A program made the position numbers and the translations under genes. The notes below the pieces were generated by a model. That model was not told the DNA's origin. It worked only from the letters and a program-made list of their open reading frames with translations, and did no database searches. From JACMLD01 sp038229695 (GTDB lineage Bacteria > Bacteroidota > Bacteroidia > Chitinophagales > Chitinophagaceae), in contig JBBROE010000023.1 of assembly GCA_038229695.1 (NCBI GenBank), forward strand, positions 1 to 41,618: a stretch of 41,618 nucleotides of DNA, in the 5' to 3' direction. This document shows positions 35,095 to 41,618 of this stretch, in pieces; position 1 is the first letter of the stretch; every line of letters begins with the position of its first letter.

Positions 35095-36357
35095 TCAGCG
35101 GAACTTAAGAAACAGGAAATAATAATAATAGGCGATACCCAGCACGGCCATAACCGGCAGGTATACATTTGCAATCGAAGGGCGGAACCTCGCCAGCGCC
35201 AGCAAAAACAGGATATAAACCATCGCCAGGAGATGCCTTTCGCCGAGCATGGCACTCATGCTGTAAGAAGCCGCCAGTAAAACAGCACAGCAAAAGAGTA
35301 ACCATTCAAAGCCATTCTTCCGGGCGAAAGCCAGGTTTGCAAACACCACCAGCCCTGACGCCACCAGGATAACCAGCAATACGTCCAGTACCAGACGATG
35401 CCCACCTGTAATAAAATAAAGCAGGTGGTACACGAGCCCGTTAAATTTACCGGCCCCATCGAAATTGCTGTATACCGGCGTAAAATAAAGCGTCAGCATA
35501 ACCGCTGAAAATATCGCCAGCACCCATTTCCACGAATCCGCCGCCTTGATTTTAGTGAAAGCAACCGGCGCAAAATAAAACCCGGTGACCATCAGCAGCG
35601 CTGTGATGTTGGAGGGCAAAAACGCCAACTGGTGCACTTTAAAATTCGGGTGTACCAGGCCGCCCCACCGGAAAAAAATAAACAGCGGTAACAACGCCGG
35701 CAAACCCAGCGCGACACAGGAAACCAGGAAGGGTCCAAAGCTACCCGGCTGGCTGCGCTGCTGCCAGAAGGTCCATGCCCGCATCAATAGCGCTGCTGCC
35801 AGGAACATCAAATAAAACTGCTGGCACAGAATCGCCAGGCTGAAACAGGTCCCTGCCAGCAGCTCCTGCCCACGGCTGTTGCCCGGTTTCGATAAAAAAA
35901 CCAGCCCCAGCAGGCCGAAAAATAACCCGTAGTTAATTACATAAAATATGAAAGCATGCAGGAAAAAATAGGGGTAGAAAAAAGGCACAAACCCGTAAAC
36001 CGGGGGAATCTTTAACCGCGCCAGTACCGTAAGCGTAGCGGCAAACGCCAGGAAAGAAAAGACAGCGGTAACCACGCGCGCCAGTACCAGGGAAGGACCA
36101 ACCAACTTAGCCAGCCCCGCCACGATCAGGTAAGGAAGCGGCGTATTGGCAGCGGAGTACGCGTGGTTAAATATGGCCTCCCACCCGTGCTGGTAAAAAT
36201 TGAGCACGTTGGGATAATGAAAGTCTGTTTCGTCCATAGCATACGCACCCGCGTGCCACAGGGAAACGGACAGGAAAACAAGTAAAATTCCCAACGCGGC
36301 CAGCACGCATTGTCTCTGGGAAACTGCCGCTGCAGAAAACTTCAGCGATGCCTTCAA
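35095..36357 (-). CDS. GT-C fold membrane glycosyltransferase, ALG10-like motif
   Basis: This is a 420-residue polytopic protein with about ten membrane segments. It starts at a TTG (36355-36357) that overlaps the stop codon of the kinase gene by four bases (TTGA); a GTG at residue 18 is an alternative. After the first membrane helix comes Y-A-M-D42-E43-T-D-F-H47-Y-P-N and later N-T-P-L-P-Y (71-76). A D-E acidic pair in the first extracytoplasmic loop, followed by F-H-x-P and a T-P-x-x-x-Y element, is the layout of GT-C enzymes that use polyprenyl-phosphate sugars, and closely resembles the ALG10 (GT59) loop. It would add a side sugar on the periplasmic side. Recognition is by motif only. Confidence 0.72.
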   Translation of the reverse strand: MKASLKFSAAAVSQRQCVLAALGILLVFLSVSLWHAGAYAMDETDFHYPNVLNFYQHGWEAIFNHAYSAANTPLPYLIVAGLAKLVGPSLVLARVVTAVFSFLAFAATLTVLARLKIPPVYGFVPFFYPYFFLHAFIFYVINYGLFFGLLGLVFLSKPGNSRGQELLAGTCFSLAILCQQFYLMFLAAALLMRAWTFWQQRSQPGSFGPFLVSCVALGLPALLPLFIFFRWGGLVHPNFKVHQLAFLPSNITALLMVTGFYFAPVAFTKIKAADSWKWVLAIFSAVMLTLYFTPVYSNFDGAGKFNGLVYHLLYFITGGHRLVLDVLLVILVASGLVVFANLAFARKNGFEWLLFCCAVLLAASYSMSAMLGERHLLAMVYILFLLALARFRPSIANVYLPVMAVLGIAYYYYFLFLKFR

Positions 36358-38702
36358 GTTGATTTTTTAGAAGTGGCCGGGAATACGGGAAGCCCTGACT
36401 TTTTCGCCTTACCACGATTATACGCAAAGCCGTAATCATAGCTGGTACCGTAACTGTCTTTACTGAAACCACGTGTTCTGACTCCATTGAATACGATGGC
36501 CAGGTTCTTCAGTTCATTAACCCGGTTACTTTTATCGAGTCGCCTGATGGCCGACTTCGGCGTCACCGCGTGCCTTATCACATACAGGGTGGCATCGCAG
36601 AGATGCGTCAGTAGGTACGCATCAGACATGGCGCCCACTGGCGCGGTATCGATCAGCACATAATCATAATTTTTTTCCAGGAAGGTCATCAGCGGCTCCA
36701 TCTTACCGCTCACAAATAATTCCGAAGGATTGGCCGAGTAGCCCCCGGCCGGCAAAATATACAACTGGCTGTTGATCTTTGTCTGCTTAATAATGTCGCT
36801 TACCGGCAATTCCCCCTTCAGAAAACCTTTAAGTCCCTTGTCCTCGTACACGTTGAGCTTTTCACTCAGCGAAGGGTTGCTGAGGTCGGCTTCGACCAGC
36901 ACCACTTTTTTACCGGTCATCGCCAGCGACAAACCCAGGTTGGCCACAATAAAACTCTTTCCTTCCCCTGCTACGGTCGACGTCACCAGCAATTTTCTTC
37001 CCCGGTAGCCAATACCCAGGAACGGCAACGAAGCACGCAGCTTGCGGAACTGTTCAGCCACCCGGCTCGTTCTGCCCTCCTGCAATACAATCGCCCCCTT
37101 TCCCCGTTCATAGCCAATCTCCCCCACGATCGGCGCGGTGGTAAACTGCTCGATCTCCGACCGGTACAGGATCGACTTAATGAACATCTCCTTTGCCGTT
37201 ATCACCAGTATCCCACAACCCAGCGCGCCAAATATCGCGGCCAGGTAAATCATATTTTTTTTCGGGCTGACCGGCCCCAGCGAAGCCTGCGCACGGTCCA
37301 CGATACGACTGTCAGACACCGTAGACGAATTCGACAAGGCTGCTTCTTCTCTTTTCTGCAGCAGGAAAGAATAAATGTTGTTTTCAATATTCTGCTGGCG
37401 GCTGATCTCTACCAAATCGCGTTCCTTCTGTGGAATGGTCTGCAGCAGGGAACTGTAGGTGTTATTGGTAGCACTCAGGTCGGTGCGGCTCGCTTCCAGG
37501 CTCTTGCGCTGGTTCTGGATATTTTCCAGGATACCCGGCTTCAGCTTCGCAATCTGGTCGTTCAGCGAGATAATGAGCGGACTGTTCTCGCCGGTCGTCT
37601 TCCGCAACTTTTCTTTCTCCAGTTCGGTCTCATTCAGCTTATTCAGCAGGTTGGTGAGAATGGGGTCGGTAGTGCCCAGCGTAGAGGGTACATAGCCTTC
37701 TTCACTCTCTTTGCCGGCGATACCTTTTTCTATTTGTTTAAGAATGGCCAGCTGCATATTCACCTCGCCCACTTTCCGGTCGTTGCTGCTTACGTTCTCC
37801 AGGAACATCCTGCCCTGTGAACTGATATCGACAGCGCCCTGGTCGGCCTTATACTTTTGAATTTTATGCTCGATGGAATCCAGGTGATGCCCGATGATGG
37901 TGAGCCGATCCTGAACAAAGGAAAATGTATTGGCAGCGAGTGCATTTTTATCGTTCACCGCAGCCTTGCTGTAGGCGATGATCAACTGGTTCAGCACATC
38001 TTCTGCTTCCAGAGGATCTTCATCCTTCAGCTTTACATAAATAATTGTAGAGAGTTTACTGGACGGGGAAGCATCCAGGCGCCCCATCAGTGCGGCCACG
38101 GCTTTCTTTGGATTCACCAGCGAAAAAAACAAAGGCTTTTCGGTTATACGAGACCGGTTGTTAGCCGGCAAAAATTTCAACGTACCATAAGGCGTAAGCA
38201 CCCAGTCATTGAGCGGGAAGCTGTCGCGCCCAATCACCACACGCTGCCTGGCCTGGTCAAATTTAAAATCCACCCGCGGCGTTTCTACGATGGCATCCGG
38301 CTCCAGTACGGCAACCCTTACCGGGGAAAGGGAATACGCGGAACCCGACCGCCACTTCCCCACTTCAAACACCGGTGCATACAGCTTCAGTTTATCCACC
38401 ACCTCTTCCATCAGCGACCGGGAAGCCAGCACCTCAATTTCATTTTCCACGATCTTTTTGGTGCTCAGCAGGTTGAGCGATTCAATCATCCTGGAATCAT
38501 CAATCCCCTTTTTCTCATCTTTTATCAGCAGTGTCGCCGTGGCCTCGTACAGCGGAGCCGCCTTCTTGCCATAATACCAGGCAATGGCCATAAACACCAC
38601 CAGTAACATCCCGAAGAACGGCCAGTAAGGAAAATACTTCGACCACAGCTGGCTCATAAAATTTTCAGCCGGCTGTACGGAAGCGGGTTGGGTGTTGTCC
38701 AT
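36354..38702 (-). CDS. Polysaccharide co-polymerase with tyrosine autokinase domain (Wzc-like)
   Basis: This is a 782-residue protein. A first membrane helix (about 29-45) is followed by a Wzz-type domain (L-Y-E-A-T-A-T-L-L-I-K-D). A long coiled-coil region follows (about 240-440), then a second helix near 485-505 preceded by P-V-S-P-K-K. The cytoplasmic BY-kinase domain has a Walker A ending G579-E-G-K582-S, an A' motif V-L-V-E-A-D-L-S-N-P and a Walker B V-L-I-D-T-A-P. In the A' motif the usual arginine (D-x-R) is serine. The C-terminal tyrosine cluster is Y751, Y755, Y757 and Y761. Such proteins control polymer length and export through autophosphorylation. It is the first gene of the operon. 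Its usual partner, an outer-membrane Wza protein, is not encoded upstream in this window. Confidence 0.93.
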   Translation of the reverse strand: MDNTQPASVQPAENFMSQLWSKYFPYWPFFGMLLVVFMAIAWYYGKKAAPLYEATATLLIKDEKKGIDDSRMIESLNLLSTKKIVENEIEVLASRSLMEEVVDKLKLYAPVFEVGKWRSGSAYSLSPVRVAVLEPDAIVETPRVDFKFDQARQRVVIGRDSFPLNDWVLTPYGTLKFLPANNRSRITEKPLFFSLVNPKKAVAALMGRLDASPSSKLSTIIYVKLKDEDPLEAEDVLNQLIIAYSKAAVNDKNALAANTFSFVQDRLTIIGHHLDSIEHKIQKYKADQGAVDISSQGRMFLENVSSNDRKVGEVNMQLAILKQIEKGIAGKESEEGYVPSTLGTTDPILTNLLNKLNETELEKEKLRKTTGENSPLIISLNDQIAKLKPGILENIQNQRKSLEASRTDLSATNNTYSSLLQTIPQKERDLVEISRQQNIENNIYSFLLQKREEAALSNSSTVSDSRIVDRAQASLGPVSPKKNMIYLAAIFGALGCGILVITAKEMFIKSILYRSEIEQFTTAPIVGEIGYERGKGAIVLQEGRTSRVAEQFRKLRASLPFLGIGYRGRKLLVTSTVAGEGKSFIVANLGLSLAMTGKKVVLVEADLSNPSLSEKLNVYEDKGLKGFLKGELPVSDIIKQTKINSQLYILPAGGYSANPSELFVSGKMEPLMTFLEKNYDYVLIDTAPVGAMSDAYLLTHLCDATLYVIRHAVTPKSAIRRLDKSNRVNELKNLAIVFNGVRTRGFSKDSYGTSYDYGFAYNRGKAKKSGLPVFPATSKKST

Positions 38703-39189
38703 GTTAAAAGTTGCTTTGTTGATGATCGTTAGCTAAGCGTTAGGGAAATTTCTCCGCACCTGCCGGCCCCGCACCCACGGCTTCGCCACTCTCAATCACA
38801 GGTAACTGAGGTACGGGGGTAACTTTTTGGCCTTCAGCGCAGCAACGTCGCGCTTGCTCGGTGCTGAAGACGCAGGAAAATATATACGGCAAATCGTCAG
38901 AATAACTAGGTGGATACGGCAACCGGAAAGATCACAGGCGAACAGCCGGTACGGACTGCCTTTCTGGCTTATCAGGAAGGATAGGATGGCAGGCGCCAAA
39001 GATACATAAATTCCATGATCCCACTGGTTACAGCGCCGGCCCACCCTATGCAGTAACCGGGCCGAAAAGTAAGGCAAATTCAGCGAGTATGCAAGCACCG
39101 GGCCGATTGAAAACAGTTGTGCGGCAACTGCTTACCTGTTAATGCCTGCGGATTAAATGCCTATATTCGCAGCGATTAATTTCATAGGT
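38703..39189. promoter_or_regulatory. Divergent region: leader of the polysaccharide operon and pyrH promoter
   Basis: No gene is visible; two short minus-strand frames here are not convincing. On the minus strand TATCTTTG (38997-39004) matches the Bacteroidota -7 box exactly, but a -33 box is weak. Used as promoter it gives a leader of about 290 bases before the wzc-like ATG. The leader contains a long imperfect hairpin (CTTCAGC 38832-38838 with GCTGAAG 38863-38869, plus AGCAA/TTGCT inside). On the plus strand TATATTCG (39162-39169) is a one-mismatch -7 box 20 bases before the pyrH ATG. Confidence 0.45.
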
Positions 39190-39909
39190 ATGGAGCTGAA
39201 ATATAAACGGGTTTTACTTAAACTGAGCGGGGAAGCATTGATGGGCAAAAGCGATGAGACCTATGAGCCCCTCAGCGCTACTATACTGGCCCAATACGCC
39301 CGCGAGGTGAAATCCATCGTGGACGCGGGGGCAGAACTGGCAATTGTGATCGGCGGAGGAAATATCTATCGGGGTATGAATGAAGCGGAGACGGGTATCG
39401 AGCGGGCGCACGGCGATTATATGGGAATGCTCGCCACCGTCATCAACGGTATGGCACTGCAGGCTGCACTGGAAAAAGCAGGGGTCTTCACCCGGCTGCA
39501 AAGCGCCATTAAAATGGAACAAATTGCTGAACCTTATATCCGTCGCCGCGCCATGCGCCATGTTGAAAAAGGAAGGGTCGTCATTTTCGGCGCCGGTACC
39601 GGCAATCCTTATTTTACCACCGATACCGCCGGCTCGCTCCGCGCCATTGAAATAAAAGCAGAAGTCATCCTGAAAGGCACCCGGGTAGACGGCATCTATA
39701 CCGCCGACCCCGAAAAAGACCCGGCAGCGGTGAAGTACGACAGCATCAGCTTTGCAGAATGTATCGCCAAAAACCTGAAAGTGATGGACATGACTGCCTT
39801 CACGCTCTGCATGGAAAACCAGCTGCCCATCATCGTCTTTGATATGAATAAACCCGGCAACCTCCTCAAAGTGGTATCGGGTGAAAACGTGGGCACCCTT
39901 GTCAAGTAG
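39190..39909 (+). CDS. pyrH: UMP kinase
   Basis: This is a 239-residue protein from the ATG at 39190. An upstream in-frame ATG at 39157 would place the start before the likely promoter box and add 11 unrelated residues. Motifs of bacterial UMP kinase (amino-acid-kinase fold) are complete: V-L-L-K-L-S-G-E-A-L-M-G near residue 9, V-I-G-G-G-N-I-Y-R-G near 56, then F-G-A-G-T-G-N-P-Y-F-T-T-D and D-G-I-Y-T-A-D-P-E-K-D-P. It phosphorylates UMP to UDP in pyrimidine nucleotide synthesis, is hexameric in studied bacteria and is essential. It stands alone here, separated from frr or tsf, which often neighbour it. Confidence 0.97.
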   Translation: MELKYKRVLLKLSGEALMGKSDETYEPLSATILAQYAREVKSIVDAGAELAIVIGGGNIYRGMNEAETGIERAHGDYMGMLATVINGMALQAALEKAGVFTRLQSAIKMEQIAEPYIRRRAMRHVEKGRVVIFGAGTGNPYFTTDTAGSLRAIEIKAEVILKGTRVDGIYTADPEKDPAAVKYDSISFAECIAKNLKVMDMTAFTLCMENQLPIIVFDMNKPGNLLKVVSGENVGTLVK

Positions 39910-40031
39910 GTCCCGCCGGCCCGCCCCATCCGTTCCTGGCAAAAACAAAAGGTTTTTTTATAACTTTTCCCGTCACGAAAGGTTATGATTACTGCCAGCC
40001 CTACGCTGGCTTACCTGTTTAATATACTAAC

Positions 40032-40670
40032 ATGGATATTTCTTCGCTGAGAAAGGAGTATAAAAAAAAATCGCTGCGTGAATCAGACGCCGACCCCAAT
40101 CCTATCCGGCAATTTCAGCAGTGGTGGGACGAAGCCACAAACGCCGGCCTGGAAGAGGTAAACGCCATGACCCTGGCTACGGCATCAGCGGACGGACTGC
40201 CGGCCGCAAGAATTGTATTGCTCAAAGGATTCGATGAGCAGGGCTTTGTATTCTTTTCCAATTATGAAAGCTTCAAGGGAATGCAGCTGGCCGAAAACCC
40301 AAGGGCATGCCTCGTATTCTTCTGGACCGGTCTGGAACGGCAGGTGCGCATAACCGGCCTCGTGGAAAAGACATCGGCGGAAGAAAGCGATGCCTACTAC
40401 AACAGCCGGCCCGAAGGCAGCCGCATCGGCGCCTGGGTATCGCCGCAAAGCCGTACCATCGAAAACCGCGAATGGCTGGAAAATAAGGAAAGTCAACTGC
40501 TGGACCAGTTTGCCGGAAAACCAGTACCGCGCCCTTCCTGGTGGGGTGGCTACCGCGTGCAACCCATCACCATTGAATTCTGGCAGGGAAGACCCAGCCG
40601 CCTGCATGACCGCATCCAGTACAGCCGTTCGGCAGATAACAACTGGACCATGGAACGACTGGCACCGTGA
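40032..40670 (+). CDS. pdxH: Pyridoxamine/pyridoxine 5'-phosphate oxidase
   Basis: This 212-residue protein matches PdxH in length and motifs: the N-terminal L-R-K-E-Y, A-R-I-V-L-L-K-G-F-D-E-Q-G-F-V-F-F-S-N-Y-E-S-x-K-G (FMN-binding), then R-Q-V-R-I-T-G, W-V-S-P-Q-S-R and the C-terminal W-G-G-Y-R-V-x-P, E-F-W-Q-G-R and R-L-H-D-R. It oxidises pyridoxine or pyridoxamine phosphate to the coenzyme PLP using FMN and oxygen. It lies 122 bp after pyrH. A stem GCCAGC-CCTAC-GCTGGC (39994-40010) sits in that gap, about 21 bases before the ATG. Confidence 0.97.
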   Translation: MDISSLRKEYKKKSLRESDADPNPIRQFQQWWDEATNAGLEEVNAMTLATASADGLPAARIVLLKGFDEQGFVFFSNYESFKGMQLAENPRACLVFFWTGLERQVRITGLVEKTSAEESDAYYNSRPEGSRIGAWVSPQSRTIENREWLENKESQLLDQFAGKPVPRPSWWGGYRVQPITIEFWQGRPSRLHDRIQYSRSADNNWTMERLAP

Positions 40671-40773
40671 TCTTTTTGGGCCGGGCATTTGTTCATCACC
40701 CGGCATCGTTGCGTCGCACACTTGTACAGCCGTACTACGCCCGACTCACCAGCGCCATGGCAAGCCTTTAGCC

Positions 40774-40905
40774 TTACTTGGCGGGTGCAGCAGCAGCTTT
40801 CTTGGCAGCAGCCTGCTTAGTCGTTTCAGGATTGGCAGGACGGCTCTTACCAAATGAACCCTTGAAAATTTTGCCCTTCTTTGTTTTTTTATCTCCTCTT
40901 CCCAT
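40774..40905 (-). CDS. 30S ribosomal protein THX
   Basis: This small gene of 43 codons on the minus strand reads M-G-R-G-D-K-K-T-K-K-G-K-I-F-K-G-S-F-G-K and then an alanine/lysine-rich tail ending A-P-A-K. The M-G-R-G-D-x-K-x-K-x-G-K-I-x-x-G-S-x-G start is the signature of THX (bTHX), a short basic protein of the 30S head known from Thermus and common in Bacteroidota. The alanine-rich tail (residues about 30-43) is longer than the Thermus protein. It is convergent with pdxH and has its own promoter and a palindrome in its leader. Confidence 0.93.
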   Translation of the reverse strand: MGRGDKKTKKGKIFKGSFGKSRPANPETTKQAAAKKAAAAPAK

Positions 40906-40932
40906 AACTGAAACTTTTTAATATCATTTAAA

Positions 40933-40950
40933 TCGATGCAAGTGCATCGA
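40933..40950. promoter_or_regulatory. Palindrome in the THX leader
   Basis: TCGATGCA-AG-TGCATCGA is a perfect inverted repeat with 8-bp arms, placed 28-45 bases upstream of the THX start codon and downstream of its likely promoter. It could be an operator or an mRNA stem. Confidence 0.6.
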
Positions 40951-40986
40951 AACGGTTGCGCCGCCGCAGGGTAGCGGGACAGCCGG

Positions 40987-40994
40987 CAAAGGTA
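40987..40994 (-). promoter_or_regulatory. Promoter -7 box of the THX gene
   Basis: The minus strand reads TACCTTTG, an exact TAnnTTTG box, about 82 bases before the THX ATG. No clear TTTG is found at the expected -33 distance. Confidence 0.5.
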
Positions 40995-41063
40995 CGCCCC
41001 AAAAGCAAAAGCCCCGTAACTTTTTTACAAGCAGGCGGGACTTTCGGGCAGCTGTTAAGGCTG

Positions 41064-41333
41064 TTATAATTTTGCTGATAATTCTTTTCCGGCTTTGAAT
41101 TTCGCCACCTTCCGGGCTTTAATTTTTATGACGGCACCCGTCTGTGGGTTCCGGCCATTGCGTGCTGCTCTCTTACTAACGGAGAAAGTGCCAAAACCAA
41201 CCAGTGTTACTTTACCGCCGCCTTTTAAAGTTTTGGTTACGGCTTCAATAAAAGAATCGAGTACCGCATTACCCTGTGTCTTGGTTATGCCTGCATCGTC
41301 GGCAATTTTTGCAATTAATTCAGCTTTGTTCAT
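41064..41333 (-). CDS. hup: HU-family DNA-binding protein
   Basis: This 89-residue protein matches HU in length and sequence: M-N-K-A-E-L-I-A-K-I-A at the start, V-T-L-V-G-F-G-T-F-S-V in the saddle, and the DNA-contacting arm R-N-G-R-N-P-Q-T-G-A-V-I-K-I near residues 58-71, followed by F-K-A-G-K-E-L. Such homodimeric nucleoid proteins bend and compact DNA. It has a clear own promoter. The symbol is generic, as Bacteroidota genomes usually carry several HU/IHF paralogues. Confidence 0.96.
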   Translation of the reverse strand: MNKAELIAKIADDAGITKTQGNAVLDSFIEAVTKTLKGGGKVTLVGFGTFSVSKRAARNGRNPQTGAVIKIKARKVAKFKAGKELSAKL

Positions 41334-41361
41334 AGTGTAATTTTTTAAATTTAACGCGTGA

Positions 41362-41392
41362 CAAATTTACCCGCTTTTCTATAACGGCAAAA
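41362..41392 (-). promoter_or_regulatory. Promoter of the HU gene
   Basis: On the minus strand TTTTG (41388-41392) is followed after 18 bases by TAAATTTG (41362-41369), an exact Bacteroidota -7 box. It gives a leader of about 20-25 bases before the ATG at 41331-41333. Confidence 0.7.
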
Positions 41393-41618
41393 TTTATTTA
41401 TCTCTTTTTAACGCTTTCAAAACCGGCTGCAACCCGCTTGCATCAAGCATTTCACGAAATATACCTATCCGGCACTGGCAACTAATTCTTGTACCCATAC
41501 CCGGGAACCCTTGCTGCGCGCCGCTTTCCGCCCCTTCGTTATGCAAATGCAGACCAGCAGCGGGTTTGCCGTCATCGGTAAAGCCAGGGAGCCGGTTTCA
41601 AGGTTTTATATCCACAAC
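41393..41618. other. Right edge without recognised gene
   Basis: A plus-strand frame is open from 41412 to the window end, with an ATG at 41541 (26 codons visible: M-Q-M-Q-T-S-S-G-F-A-V-I-G-K...). It matches nothing I know, and the visible part is too short to decide whether a gene starts here. Confidence 0.3.

Noticed and set aside
38740..39098. Two short minus-strand frames upstream of the kinase gene
   Set aside because: No family signal, and they overlap the likely leader and promoter of the polysaccharide operon.
39960..39986. Imperfect stem ATAACTTTT/AAAGGTTAT after pyrH
   Set aside because: No T-run follows, so it is not a convincing terminator.
40680..40704. Stem GCCGGG/CCCGGC between pdxH and THX
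   Set aside because: Six-bp arms with a 13-base loop and no T-run on either side; not enough for a terminator call.
41412..41618. Open plus-strand frame at the right edge
   Set aside because: No recognised homology and begins inside the HU promoter region; too short to judge.

Overview
The window looks like a chromosomal segment of a Bacteroidota member, most likely a Chitinophagaceae relative. The evidence is: Bacteroidota-type promoter boxes (TTTG spacer TAnnTTTG) and almost no Shine-Dalgarno sequences; secreted proteins ending in type IX secretion (T9SS) sorting domains; a 30S protein THX gene; a DUF6089-like outer-membrane protein; and a TonB receptor with an N-terminal carboxypeptidase-like domain. 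Genus-level placement is inference.

Layout. (1) 1-6.6 kb is visibly AT-richer than the rest. It holds large secreted proteins: a truncated minus-strand protein with three 76-residue DPGxG repeats and a PKD-like domain (it runs off the left edge), a beta-helix protein, and a 1316-residue FlgD-like/propeller/PA14/T9SS protein. (2) 6.8-15.2 kb is housekeeping: HD phosphohydrolase, endonuclease III, a frameshifted DUF6089-like protein, an arginase-fold enzyme with half of its metal ligands replaced, a PBP4-type DD-peptidase, and a divergent DtxR-family regulator/TonB receptor pair. A palindromic operator candidate lies between the promoter boxes of that receptor. (3) 15.6-18.4 kb is the rplM-rpsI-rpsB-tsf translation operon, closed by a clear terminator. 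(4) 18.4-24.4 kb holds a small beta-barrel protein, a decayed IS3-family transposase, a large T9SS beta-helix protein and a 700-bp cluster of modular hairpin repeats. (5) 24.5-38.7 kb is a minus-strand surface polysaccharide operon: tyrosine autokinase/co-polymerase (Wzc-like), a GT-C membrane transferase, flippase, GT11 fucosyltransferase, polymerase candidate, five GT4-like transferases and a hexapeptide acetyltransferase. It ends in a terminator that overlaps the last stop codon. No Wza export gene or initiating sugar-phosphate transferase lies in the window. (6) 39.2-41.3 kb is housekeeping again: pyrH, pdxH, THX and an HU protein.

The least explained items are the modular intergenic repeats. 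They occur between convergent genes in two places and show a paired (compensatory) base change between copies. Next come the promoter-embedded operator of the metal-regulator pair, the ALG10-like GT-C enzyme inside the polysaccharide operon, the degenerate arginase-fold enzyme, and an 18-bp palindrome in the THX leader. I did not find a clear, wholly new multi-gene system. No tRNA, rRNA or CRISPR was seen.
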